Positions 10,931 to 23,980 of a stretch of 60,000 bases of DNA are shown piece after piece. The notes beneath the pieces were generated by a model. The model had not been told where the DNA came from, did no database searches, and saw only the letters and a program-made list of their open reading frames with translations. The translations under genes were made by a program, and so were the position numbers. The stretch comes from Membranipora membranacea. Taxonomy: Eukaryota; Bryozoa; Gymnolaemata; Cheilostomatida; Membraniporidae. The stretch spans positions 22,322,001 to 22,382,000 of the forward strand of contig OU612075.1 of assembly GCA_914767715.1 (NCBI GenBank), written 5' to 3'. The first letter of the stretch is position 1. Every line of letters starts with the position of its first letter.

Positions 10931-12935
10931 GTTTTAATGGCACATATTACGCAAAAAACTTGTAAAAAATGTTACATGCACATGCGCAATTGGATTTACT
11001 ACACATATGTGGTTGAAGACAGGACTTTGATTCAGCCATTTCTTCTATTTTCCAAAATAACCTTTTTTGAAAAAAGTGTTACGAGGCACTGGATATGGGT
11101 TTCTTTTATTTTATATACACATGCATTTATCATAAACACAAAACTGAAGTTTTGTGGATCACTCTGCCACCACAGATGGAACAAACTTGATCTCAGTATT
11201 ACCTCTGTATGAATAAGTTGTGTTCATACTCCTTGATATTAACCTATCCTTATGCTGTCAACTATGTTCAATAAAATCCTTAGTTCGATCAGGAAGCAGT
11301 GAGGGTCAGGAAGTGTGGAATATTTCTTAGATTTGTCTTCCCTACGCACCTTGGAGTTATTTCAAAACTATGGTTTTCGCATAAAGGTTCTTGTTTATAT
11401 TCAATATTTATTTGGGTGCATTTTCATTGCCATTATATCTAGAACTTCTAGCTGGATGGGTATTGATGTGAGGCACCCTTGCTTGGTATCAGACAGATTC
11501 ATAGCCTTTGAATTGGAACTGATCCAAGTTTTGTGTTATTACTACACTACTACGCAAAATCTCTGAACACCAGACCTGAGGAATTTGCTTCTTTTGGACT
11601 CAACACCTCTTCTCAATCTCTGCTAATAGCTGCCACAATCTCCATTCAACTCTGTTTCCTGCATCAAGACTAGATCATTATTCTTCTGGTTCTATCAAGA
11701 AATAAAAGGTGGTTGAATCAAGGAGTAAAAGACTCTCCTTGGTTGAATCATTTCAATCAGCAGGAAAGCTAGAGAAGAGATCAAATACCTCATACTGGAC
11801 TGCCAAAAGGTACTAAGCTAGCAAGCAAGGAGCACAGCAGAGTAGTAGGCAAACACCATAAATCAACTATAAATCCTCTGAGATCAGTGATCAATGCCAC
11901 AATAGCAGGGGTGAGTATCTTTAGCTGAAATTCAATTAATGAAACCTATATTGGAAGATACAGAGCTCACTCAGGTTTAAACTTTGTTTGAGTGAGTCAA
12001 AGACTAAGTAAGCCTACTGCTGGGCACTTTTCTTTAAGTTATGTGTGGCAAAACTTGACGCAGGGAGGTCTCCGTGCTTGACGTTACCGCTGTTAGAGAA
12101 CTTCTATATTATTGGTAATGTCAAGATCATATTTGTCCTTTTGATGCCCGAGGTAGCCGCACATTTGATACTCTGTATTTGTATTTCACGTTTGTCTGCC
12201 TTACAAATGAGGACTTGCTGCCTTGATCTTACCCCATCACAGGCCTTCTCTACTTGAGTTGGTGCCAGTTCAGCGGTAAAGTGCCTCAATGGTTGAGGCC
12301 TCAATTACTGGACTTTCACCAACTACCTAAGGCGTGTGGACCCCATTAAGTTAACTGTTAGAATATAATGATGTTGTTGACGTGTTATGATGGGAATGTG
12401 ATACATAACTGGTAATAATACACCAATTAGGCCTGTTGTTCTCAGCACATGTGTCACAGTGTCACTATGTAGTCAATTGTTGCTCGGGGTTCTGATAACT
12501 ACAACAAAAGTTGTGTATAAATCTTCATATTGTGATGTCATCATACACTTAGTACTAAACCTCTCTCAGCAGATCTGCTTGTCTCACAAGGACACTCATT
12601 CCCTCACCTATAGAACTTGGTTATGTAATTGTGTGGACTAGTGATGTCAACGCTTATACCACCCCTAACATAGTAATGACATGATATGTTTGATTTAACA
12701 GTTTATATTAGTGGCTTTAGGTGAACAGAATTTAGAAACGCGTTAATCGCGACACGACAAAGAAGTTTGGGATGTTCCCAAATTCCCTTCAGAACAACTG
12801 GAAGTTACCCTTATCACAATCATACATGTTCACCGTTTCTTCCTAAACTGGTGATGGTTTGTTAAGGGATTGTTTAGTATACAGCTGGTCTACAAAGCGA
12901 TACGCCTTCTAACTTCTGTTTTGACTTGATTTCAG

Positions 12936-13050
12936 TGAGGTGTTGTGGATGACCACAAGCAGATCTGTTCCCTCACAGCGTGTAAGATTAAGCTCCAGGG
13001 AGGAGACTCAGCCAACCTGACGATACCTCACAAAATTGAATGGCATAAAG
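12936..13050 (+). other. Exon-like segment with splice-site consensus, spacer 1
   Basis: A 115-bp segment preceded by a pyrimidine tract and TTTCAG and followed by GTTAGT, a usable donor. After a TGA at its first codon the frame is open for 37 codons with a protein-like composition (HKQICSLTACKIKLQ). The other two frames are closed. The same segment is at 28111-28225. It lies about 5 kb upstream of the start exon of LAPTM copy 2, which itself begins after an acceptor-like TTTTGTAG 16 bases before its ATG. It could therefore be a 5' non-coding exon of that gene, or a leftover of another gene. I do not recognise a protein family. Confidence 0.35.
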
Positions 13051-13499
13051 GTTAGTTATCCTATCATTATTTATGTCAATAATTACACAGATTGGTGGAA
13101 TGTTTAATCATCACAAAAATAACTGAAGGCACCACAAGTTGTGAGAGAAGGTTTGACTCTTACTGTGTGACATCAGTAGCTGTGGTGATGTTGCGTGACC
13201 TTTAGACTCTATCAGTACTCCAGTAGCCGCCCGGCTCGGTGTAACTGATAGTTCATCTCCATCTATCCTAGAGGCTGTGTGGTCGGCCTGTCTACTTTTT
13301 ATATCCGATTATTTCATCGTTAAGGTTTTTCAATCTGTCTGGAGATGAAGTCAATATGTGAGACTATTAGATTTCTGCCGTATCTGCTGCTGTCTCCTAC
13401 TCGGTATGTCAGCGCTGCCGCGTCAGCTGTATCACCTGTCAAAGAGTGACATGTGAAAATATAATCACTAGTCATAACAAATCTAACTTCACACTATTA

Positions 13500-16400
13500 T
13501 TTGACTACATAACTGGGTACAGATCATCTTCTGTCTTGCTGTCAAACTTTTAATATCTCACACTGAATTGATTGTAAAAATCTGAGGACGTGACTAAAGG
13601 CCCAGGTCATGGTAAACTTGTTGAATGTATTTTTCCCGATGTGACTTTCTAGATACTTTTCCATATCATCGGACGTATACCATCATTGAATTTGAAAGAA
13701 TATCGTCTGCTTGTCGGTGGTGAATCTAGGTTTAGTTAAATTTAATAGGTTCTGCCGTCAAATTTAAGACAGAGCCTGAGTGAACCCATTGGATGGAAGA
13801 GAGAACAGGACTGATCAACTCTCTTATTATACTCACTAGGCTACCCGGACAGCATTCATCCATAATATAGAAATAGAGGCCGAAGATTGTATCTGCCTTG
13901 TAAAGCCATGGCGTGAAAGAGCTAGGTGGTATACCAGACATTAGTAGGAGAACATACTCTGTCCCTAACATGGCAATGTTCAGATTTTCAGTCAAACTTT
14001 AGAATGAAGCGTAGCAGGATACATTTCCATGCTAACTAAACCAACTGCTTCGTTTTGTGCCACATGTCACCGAGTTACAGAAAATTTGCATTTCTTTCAG
14101 TGAATAGTAAGAATGTAACATGTAACAGGTAAATTGTATTTCATCGGGTTTTTTTATTTAACAATCAGTTTAGCAATTGTGTTTTTTGATAAATCGCCCG
14201 GGCATGTGCCCCCTATGGACCCAGCCCTGACACAGCAGGAAACTTCCGTCTGGTCTGTAACATCAAACTATTTTTAGACTTCAGTGTTTTTGTTCTAAAC
14301 AGAATTTATCTCGATGTGACAGAATTTGGCCAAATATGGTAAATCTGACATGCAGTAAGTCATCTGACCTTGTACAAGGTCACGTCCCGTGTTGGTGAAT
14401 TCTTAATGGTATGTAGACAGATCAGATTAATGGTGTCTTTTAGTGAGATGTCCGTCCTGACTAAGGACTGATTACATAGGCTGTTTTGGGACTAGTCAGC
14501 ATTTTCTCAATGAAATCGAAATATTTGATTTCCAGCTAAATCATTCCCTGTAAATCACAATAAGGATGCTGAGAATACTGTTCTAACCTTGCTGATCTGA
14601 GTTTTCTGTTCTTCTCCTTGCTGATCTGCTGATCTGATATCTCGGTTTGTAGTAGTGAGGACTGTGTACTCTCAACGTGAATTATTGCATTAGTCATAAA
14701 TAAGGTTTTAGTGAATGGAATTTTCCTATTATTTGCTGACCAATGTTTGATGTAGGATACACACTTCTGTTTATTCAATCAGACAAACATCTAGTAGTGG
14801 ATTGTATTTTATTGAGATTATGTTGAATGCTCCATGGTTTGTCTGGATACCAGCAACACTGTATATCAACATTCAGGCAGTTCTCAACTCTACTAGAAAT
14901 GGTATGAATTACAAATAATACACCCAATAACTCATCGCCGCTGCCACACTGCTGCCTCCTATATCAGCATTCAATTAATACTATAGCTAAACTCATGAAT
15001 GAATGGATTAGTGGAATTCAGCGCTAGCCACAGATCTGGCACTCTGCCAATGTCTGAGTTGTGTGTATTGTTGGCCTGTATAGGTTTTTGCGTAGGGTCG
15101 ATGCTGATGCAATGCCACTCCATTTGTGGTTTGTTGTGATGTGATGAAAACAAAAAAAAAACTTGTAGAGAGTATTGCGTTAGCCGTGTGACTTAGACCG
15201 AAGGGATCGTGGCTTTGAGAAGGACACAAGTTTATCTTGTGCTGTTTAAGAGAGGAAGTGGTGGAGTTTGTATTGGCTCCGAGGTATACAGTCGACTGCC
15301 AGGTGTAACTTAATAATTGGACAATTGCCAGCCAGTTAGCGGGGGGGGGGGGGGGTCTTTTGTTTTGTGGCAGCGGAGATTGTTTCGAATATGAGGTAGG
15401 TAGAAATAATCATATGACCTGTAGGAATGTCACATTATGTAATGATTAGTTGAGTTGGGCTGCTCGAGTCTTTGTCACTGGTTTTGTTTTTGTTAAACTC
15501 TCTACACACAATAATTGCCTATAACTCTAATAAATATAGAACCAAGTTTAGTGTTGCTCATTAAGTTTATTGAAGCGATTTTGACCTACCTATTCGGCCA
15601 ATTATAATCGTGGTGTTCATCGCTAATCTACATGATTCTTATTTTTTCTCCAATTTTATTTCAAAGTCAGCAAAATTTGGCTGACTGATTGTTACACCTG
15701 TTGATATTTTGGACCATTGCCAAATCACCAGCCCCTAATGCTGACTCAAAGTCTGATAGAGCTTTATGTGCTTATTCATTGAAACAACAACATTTTCTAG
15801 GGGAAACAATGTTCCTATCTCCTAAGTTGTGGATTTATGTCTTGTTTTAGTTTTAGTCGAATACAACTGTTTTGACGTGTATTTGAGTATTCGGGTTGAG
15901 TGGTGATCACTATTTGTATCATGATGATGCTGACTTAGAGTATTGTAGTTGTAGTTTTGGTCAATGATGATCCAAATTTCATCACAAGCAAATTACCAAA
16001 AACATTTCTCTCAGCATGACAAAGCAGTGAAAATAAGACATGATTTTTTATCATAAGATGCCTGTCAATCTGAAACTAAAGTAACCTCAGTGCACTGAGC
16101 TGTTTTTTCATTATAGGATGTTTTGATCATGCAACTGCTGCCAAATACTCAAGGTCACAGGTCAATGATGGTCTGGACAAACAAAATTGAAAGTGATATT
16201 TTCCTTGAAGTTACTCCCCAACTCACAAATGAATACGGATACAGTCAATAATTATCAGTCCACATTTTGTTAGGTGTAGGAACAATGAGAACTGACTCGT
16301 GTGCCTGTGGTACTTTCCGGCCATTAGGAGTAGACTCTTCTGCTGCTTATAACATAAGGTTATAACAGAGACTATAGATATATCTATAGTCTCTGGTTAT

Positions 16401-18302
16401 AACATAAGATACAACATAATCATATTCATGTACAGTGGATTGTTTTCTTTGATAGACCACTAGAAACGTTATCCAGTTCCACGTTGTCCAGCTCCACGTT
16501 ATCCAGACATAAGTGTGACCTTATTTTTGAAGGTCATAGACATTGTAGGTACTACATCTAGTGGTATTTTTACCCACAATACACTGGCAGACATCCAGAT
16601 TACAATGTTTGGCCTTCATAGGGCTCTGAAACCGACGATCAAAGGATATCAGTTGGCTGCCAGCTGGTGGATATGCAAATCTGTACCAAGACGTAAAGCT
16701 GATATTTGTTTTAAAAAAATTAGATATATCCACCCTTTGTCTACTGCTTACTATCTATGATAATTTTATCATATTTTACGTAATTACGTATTACATAAAA
16801 GTATGTTATGGTTCCTGTGTGGGATGATTGTGGCTGCCGCGCTGATATGGTGTTCAGCTCAGATATATGCAGGGTGATTCCACTGTTACAAATACAGTAA
16901 ATTATCTGCCAGTATAGAAAGCGCTGCAGCCTGTACTACATTACTGGCACTGTGCCAGCACTGTGTTTTTATTCTGCAGAATTTTTTGCGTGCGCAGTTA
17001 ACAAACAGCTCTTGATGAGCAAAGTGTGCTCATTTACTCAGTAATTTATTTGATACTCGACTTGTGAATCAGTTGGGAGCAGAGTGTGGAATATTTTTGA
17101 TATGTCCTGTCTTTGGAATGAGGCTATTGATGGCGCACAGTTTCCACCCAAGCAGTATACAGCACCACTTCACAACAGACAACAAGGGGTTCTCGTGACA
17201 TCAGTAACAGGTGCTCTCTGAGTCTCACTGACAGGGGTCAGCTATATCTCTGTTTTGTAAATGTTTGATTAGGGTACCCATGTATGTAAACCTTGTCATT
17301 CACTATTGGTGAAATTCGCTTTGGGTCCAGACCTAGTATTACATTCTTTGATCGCTTCTGACATCATAGAATTATATCTCATCAGCTTTTAGCTCATGTT
17401 GTACAGTGGAGGCTTATTTAAAAATGAATCATAATGGAATCAGATATACTTTATTTGAAAGCTGACATGCTTTCTGCTAGTGCGGATAACGGACCTGCTG
17501 CGTCATCATATAACCTGTAGATCCTTGTCATATCGTTGTTTCACACATAACGAAAGATTTACTGGTTTTTCTCCACTGTCCTCCATTTTTTGCTTGACCT
17601 TTCTACACGCAAATGGTGGATGTTCATGTATCATCACTCAGCTTGGATGGAATACCTGATGGTGTTTTGATGACTGTGGCTGTTTTAGTTGGCAGCTATG
17701 CACATTTTCTAGCTAAGTATCAAACCTTGGTAAACATCCAGTATGTATGTAACCAGGGAGAATTCTCCTGGATGTAACAAGCTGGGTTTGTACTTTGGAC
17801 ATAAGTACTGACGGATGTATAACAGGTCTGGTTTGGATCGGAATGGAGATCCTGAATATTTGTGTGGCGACCAACAATTATATGAGACGCTTTCCTTGAA
17901 TCAATGACTGTATTTATAATCTTTGCTTGAATTGTGTCAGTGACTGTGTTTTAGATTTTTGATTCATAGCTAGTGGTGGTTTTCTCTGACCAATATAGTC
18001 CTTTGAAAATCAACACATCAACACTTAACAAGTGACCACTGACTCTGTTTTCCTGGCACAAATTAATATAAACAATTCGGTAGCGTGATACAGTAGATGA
18101 TTATGTTTTGTAAATGGTACACAAGTAGACTTATGACCAGGTTATTGAGGTCAGCATGTGCTATCACAAGGTGAAGGTCATGACGTGATGAAAATGCAAT
18201 ATTTTTGGCAACCGCCACAATTCACTTAAAGATTACATACATTTGACCAAGCAACTAGATTTCTAGCGGTGAATATTTCTATTTTGTAGAGTTTGTTTAA
18301 CG
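13500..18302. repeat. Array spacer, older diverged part (copy 1)
   Basis: Aligns in order with 28690-33230 but with many substitutions and indels, unlike the near-identical part to its left. It contains a G run at 15341-15355 that is absent from the partner, and no gene I can support. ORFs such as 16515-16760 are broken or altered in the other copy. Confidence 0.7.
16350..16408. repeat. Large palindrome AGAGACTATAGATA/TATCTATAGTCTCT
   Basis: The core at 16367-16394 is a perfect 28-bp palindrome. The flanks GGTTATAAC and GGTTATAAC/ATAAGG..ACATAAG extend the symmetry. The matching place in the other spacer (about 31362-31383) has only GGTTATATAC, so the palindrome is specific to this copy. Confidence 0.85.
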
Positions 18303-21300
18303 ATGCCTACCCAGCCCATTAAAAGTATGCCTATGATAAAACGGTGCTGTTTCAGTAAGAATCTCAGAATCGGATGTATAGCTGCCGGAATATGGAACAT
18401 AGTAAGTCAATGGCAGCATAACTTATTATTGTAAGTCTCAAGTTGGGCAACTAACTTAACTTAATTGATTGCGTTCACATTGACAATGGCATGAATCATC
18501 AAGAAAGAAGATCAGGCGATATGCTACAGTTTGGCAACATAACTTAAAGCTCCACAGTGAGAAAAATTTGATAACTTCATTCATATAAATTTAGGTGCCA
18601 CATTATGTGGAATAACATTTGCCCTTTTAGGAGTTGTCTGGTCACTCAACAAGAGCATACAACTACAAACAGATATAAGTTAGTGTTTCAATATTGTATC
18701 CTAATATATAAACCCTTTGCTCTTCAGCTATACTCCATTGCGATGGTTGGCTCTGCTATCTTCAGGATAAACAGATGTTATAAAGATCCTGAAAACAGAT
18801 ATTGTAAGTGACCATTAAACGACCTTGAGGCTACTATTTTTACTGAGACTAATTATGTACTACAGTGTCAGGTCATTGTCCTATTGTGGGATTACATTTG
18901 GCATTTGACCAACATAAGTTCTTAAAAGTTTGGAATGATGCCAGGTTTTGACCATGATTAGTATGTAGTTCTCCATGTCACTGTTTTCCTGTGATGTTTC
19001 TCTGCTTGTTTGTCTAAAAAGCCATGTGACTCATGCATATAATATACTAGCTCATGTATGTTGCGGGTATTTGTTTGTAGCAAACGAACTGGAATGGAGT
19101 TGGGTGAACTTTGCCATATTCTTCAGCTCCTTCCTTTGCGGAGTTCTACTGATTGTAGGCGTCATTAAGGTGAGTGAATGCAACTGATTAAACTCTTCAC
19201 TTTGCTTTACTGTGCCAATCAGCCAGCACTTCTGATTTAGGAATTAGCAGCTATCCAGCTATCTTACAGGATGTGACGTACATCGGCTGATCGATATCCA
19301 GATAATTAATTTAGGCCACCCCTGCACAATGTAGGAGTGAGCAAGCTATGATACTGTATAGGAGAGCTTTCCTCCACTGACAGCAAGGGACTCAATAAAC
19401 TCTCAGATTGACAGTCCAAATCACACTGCCACCAATGTAATATTGTTTTCTCAGGCCATGATCCATATATCTGTCATGTTACAGGATAAAGCATGTCTGT
19501 TGATTCCGTGGATGGTGATGACAGTACTGCTCATTATAATCGATGCCACATCTATAATATTCTCGCTTATTTTGGACGGGCTACAGAAGTATCTTATATT
19601 CGTCCTCGTCCTCTGGATTCTGATGACACTGATTTATGTAAGTTATATATAATATCTCTGTTGATTCTTTGTCTCTGAACATCAAAGTATAGGTGTCCCT
19701 CCTGTTGGTCTGCTTAAATCCACACTTACGACACCGTTCTAGGTTGTTTACCATGCTAAATGAAGTCTTGGAAATGTTTTATTGTCAAAATTGATCTCTC
19801 TCTTTTTCAGATTTATTCAGAACTGTGTGTATTATCTCATTACCAAGAGTTAAAACTTGGCAGAGGAAGAAAGGAGGACTACATGTGTGTTACCAGCGTA
19901 AGTTAACAAGTTATTCAACTCATGTGAGAGAATAGAGTCATACCGATCCTGTAAGAGCCTGTTACGGTAGAAACAAACAAAGTGAATGTGTAGTGATTAA
20001 AGCTAAGGGTATGGATATGGGGGAGGTAGGAGGTGAGACACTTTAACTGATCCCTCAAAGATCAGTACAGGTTTCCATATAAATAGGTTGCAGTAAGGAA
20101 AAAAAGGTGTTTGAAGAAATGACTTTCTTCCTATCTTGTGAAGTGGCTTTATCATTCTTTTTCCTTATGTGATAAGGATAAGTAATTTTTGCCGGAGGTT
20201 TAGTTAAATAAACCAATATTGGTTGATTTGATAGAAAAGATAAGAATTATCTTATGGGTAATGGTTTTCCCCTTAGCTTCAATATAATTTGGACTTCCCC
20301 CCCGTAAACGTAATGTTTGGTTCATTTTACGACAACGAATTGTGTGAGGGACCTGTAAGTTGGTACTAGTACTAGTACAGGGTGTTATGAGCACATGTTT
20401 GGTTGGTTATTACAGCAGAATTGTAACACTCCGGCAGCGGTACATGTACACGTCACTGATGGTCCAGTAAACTATATACAGAGTCAACACACAGTCTACT
20501 CCTTCCACTCTCAGACTCTATACGAGGACGAGACTGAGGACCAAGCCATACCTTGTCAGGTGATAGGGGTGCCCTGTGATAATATTGAGAAGGACACCAT
20601 ACTTGGTAACGTCAATGGTAGAGTTCTGGAGCTAAGACCTGTGACATCACTTCCATCTGATATGGATATCAGGTTGGTGATTGCATAGTGATAGTATCCA
20701 TTCTAGCTGAAGGTAGCCAGCCTCATGACAAGCTCACTGTTTGTATATACACAACACGACCTTTCTCATATATCTGTCCAGATCAAGTTTGAATCAGATT
20801 GAGTTGTTGTCATTGTCTCTTTTAACTCCACCCGGCACGGCTCTGTTTTCAGGTTTTTGGTCTCTGAATCTTGCACTCATTACCCATATGCAATGATCGC
20901 TTTCCGTGTTGTTTTTAGATTTGGCAGTGAAACCAACATCAGAGGAAGCAACGAAATGAAAATCGTAAACTCTAAACCAGTAATTATTGATCGGCGCACA
21001 GGCCAAATAAGCGATCAAAATGGTGTCAAGATGTCACCCGTACCTGGCAAGATGCCAAAACGATTCAGGACAGTGTCAGAGTCTGCTGCTAATCGTCAGC
21101 CATTATTTGAGGACTCAGGGCACGTGACTGCAGACAGTCTGAGAAGTATATCTGGTCTCAGTAAGCTGTGTGAGGGCAGTGATGTGGTGGTGAATACTGA
21201 AGGGCTCAACGGTAAAACTACAACATCATTCACTATAGGTGCAGACGGTACCAGCGATCAGGAACAGTCATTACTATCCAATCAGAGCTCAGAGGATACA

Positions 21301-21333
21301 GGCTCTGACCAATCACTGTCTCAGCTGAGCTGA
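18303..21333 (+). CDS. LAPTM-like four-span membrane protein, copy 2 (complete)
   Basis: Seven exons with matching phases: 18303-18401, 18728-18803, 19081-19169, 19485-19637, 19811-19897, 20416-20672 and 20919-21333, about 391 residues. The start MPTQPIKSMPMIKRCC is followed by span 1 (about 21-45), span 2 (68-87), span 3 (93-118) and span 4 (122-143), then a hydrophilic tail from about 150. A basic Cys-Cys N-terminus, Cys/Trp-containing spans and a short loop with DPENRY resemble the lysosomal LAPTM4/5 (MTP) family, proteins of late endosome and lysosome membranes. That placement is from family knowledge, not a search. Family members are usually 225-320 residues with a short PPxY tail. Here the tail is about 230 residues with no PPxY and a Ser-rich end (SNQSSEDTGSDQSLSQLS). 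The exon 6 donor is GTTGGT, weaker than GTAGGT in copy 3. An alternative exon 7 acceptor at 20851 adds 22 in-frame residues. Confidence 0.8.
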
Positions 21334-21992
21334 TCTTTTACAAAACATCTACAAGATAAGATGGCAACTCCTGTCTTTTAGTATTTTCAACCATTACATT
21401 ACAGTGAACATCTAAACATATCAAATTATTTATCATTCAGTTAATCTAAGAACTTGTTTTCTAAGTTATATCATGCACTCTACATATTTCATAACTTCTC
21501 ATTGTTTGCTAAATTTTATAACCTTGTAAGTTTATCATGTTCATCCTTTTTTAGTAATTGTGGTTTATAGTATACCCATAGTATGAATGACTAATACTTT
21601 AAGTCTTACCCTTTGAATCATGCATGATAATACTTTTTTGTTGTCGTTTTTTCAATAAGTATTGTGGTATATATGATGTATAATATTTGAAGTTATCCCT
21701 GCCTGCGGTTAGTGCTGTGTAAACTTTGTGCTGCTTATTCTACTTATAATATGGTGTATAGCTTGAAGCTTGGACATTCCAGCAAAGTTGGAAATCAATC
21801 TTTAGGATAAATACAGAATGAATTATGGCCCATCAAAGGTAGGGATGTCTGCAAGAAAAATGCCATTATAACATATAGATATAATGAGTTTTTGGCATCC
21901 AGCTGTGCACAATTTTCCCCCAGTGAATCAAAAACCGCAGGCACTATAACTATCATTGAACTGTCCCCTCTGTATATCCTTACTCTGTGATA
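21334..21992. other. 3' flank of LAPTM copy 2 with deletion junction
   Basis: Up to about 21745 it follows the 3' flank of copy 3 closely. About 240 bp of unrelated sequence follows, and then, at AATACACATTTATACCAAC (about 21996), the common spacer. Relative to unit 1, everything from about 6140 to 8645 is missing. No gene seen. Confidence 0.7.
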
Positions 21993-23980
21993 TAATACAC
22001 ATTTATACCAACAAATAATTATGAGACAAAGAGTTATCCCACCTTTGAGTGTGTGCAGAGTATGTCTTCCTATCAATTAGTTTATAACCTATTCTATCGC
22101 TTGATGGGGACATCACAAAACTCTATATTCTCTGCATAGACTGCAGTGTCTGACCTACTTTCCGTCCTCAGCTAATGGCCCCCATTTCTACGTCCTCATC
22201 GCTGACAAATCAGCTCAAAGCTCTCATTAATAAACAAACAGATGTACTTTTCGTTAATTTAGAAGTAGGGCATAATTCATGCTCCAAATGGGAATGAATA
22301 ATATATATCGTATTACCGACTGTGAGAATGTATCGGTTTTATTGCACGAGATCGTAAGTCTTTTTGTGAGAATCTGATAAGCTGAAAGATATTGCACAAA
22401 TTGGGTATCGAAGGTATTCTTTGCTTGGAAAGTTTAAAATTGAAGGAACCAAGCGCCAAAGCACTATTGCAATACAAGATTGAACCCCAACTGGAGACGG
22501 CCCACATACACATCACATTTACAAAAAAAACTCTCTCCGAGAATGTTAAGCCATTTATATGTTATTTATCATGAGTCTGTTTATGTCATTGAATTGTTTT
22601 AATGAATTGCTGATGTGATGGAGTTTTAATTATCAAATTCTCTAACCCAAAAAATGTTAACTTTTTGCAGCACAGTCTCATCTTCCAATGTAAATAACTC
22701 AATTAATGCGAGGAAATAGTGATGATGGATCCATTTTGGCTATTTATTAGCATCTAAACAAGAACGGGTAAATTTAAAAAGAACATAGTGGTTAATTTAA
22801 GTAATCCTGGTCTGTACCAATATTTTCGATGTTCAAGCACTGGACGACCTAGAACAGGTTTGATCCCTCTGTGGATGCGATAGGATATATTTTAAAAAGC
22901 TATGCATCAAGCGCTGCGCCCTGGTTCCCGACTTTTACAATAACTAGAAATGCTGCGATCATAAATGCCACAAAACGTCAAGGGTGTGGATGATATACAC
23001 TCAGGTTGTCGATTGAGTTTATGATGGATGGCCAATTGGCGATGTCATGATAAGTGCAAAATAAAATGGCTGTCCTTTCCATGCCACCTATGAGTTAGAC
23101 AGCCGGAGTCTCGTTGTCCTATTATGTGGCAGAACTCCCAGTGAATACAGCCATAGAATATAACGTAACAAACATGTTATAATTGTGGTATATTTATATA
23201 TATTATATAAAAATAAGGGCTCCTCCCCATGCTCCCTCCTTGCTTTTTTAATCTGGCCAAACTGGAATTTAAACTTGGGCTGGGATCAAACAATCCAACC
23301 GCTCAGCCACGCTGGGCCTCTTAAGCTTGCAAAGCTCAGTGCGAAATGATCCATGGTTAAATTTAATTATGTATTGGGTGTAAGTAGCAATAAATAGGTA
23401 CCAAAACAAAACAAGTTAAACTGCCAAGTAGTAAAAGAGATTATGTGTAAATCAAATCTGTCTTCACCGGGATGTGAACTCAGTCGGGCCTCTCGCGCAA
23501 CAAGCATGTTATAATTGTGGTATATTTATATTTAATTGTATATAACTGTATATAATATGTATTTGTATTTATTATATAATTATTTATAATTGTATATATT
23601 TATATATATTATATAACTGTAACTATAATATATAATTGTATATATTATATAATTGTATATAATATACATTTGTGTATATCATATAATTATATATATTATA
23701 TAATTGTATATAATATAACATTGTACATAACATTTAATTATAAATATATATATAAGATATATAATATATATGCTTGTATGTAATATATAATTGTATGTTA
23801 TATATATTTGCATTTATTGTTTGATTGTATACAATACATAGTTGTATGTAATGTATGTATGCAACAAAACATTTTCTTGAAAATGATATAGATGCCAATA
23901 GGGTATTAAAAAAAATCTGTCTTCACCGGGATTCGAACCGGGCCTCTCCCGCAACAAGCATGTTATAATTGTGGTATATG

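Larger units (their letters stand above)
8646..13500. repeat. Array spacer, near-identical part (copy 1)
   Basis: Matches 21993-28690 with only scattered differences, apart from insertions (10774-10930 here, 23981-25983 there). Short ORFs in it, such as 9043-9225 and 12459-12641, are the same in both copies. The whole spacer is nearly identical, so this says nothing about coding. One exon-like segment is listed separately. I see no other gene. Confidence 0.75.
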
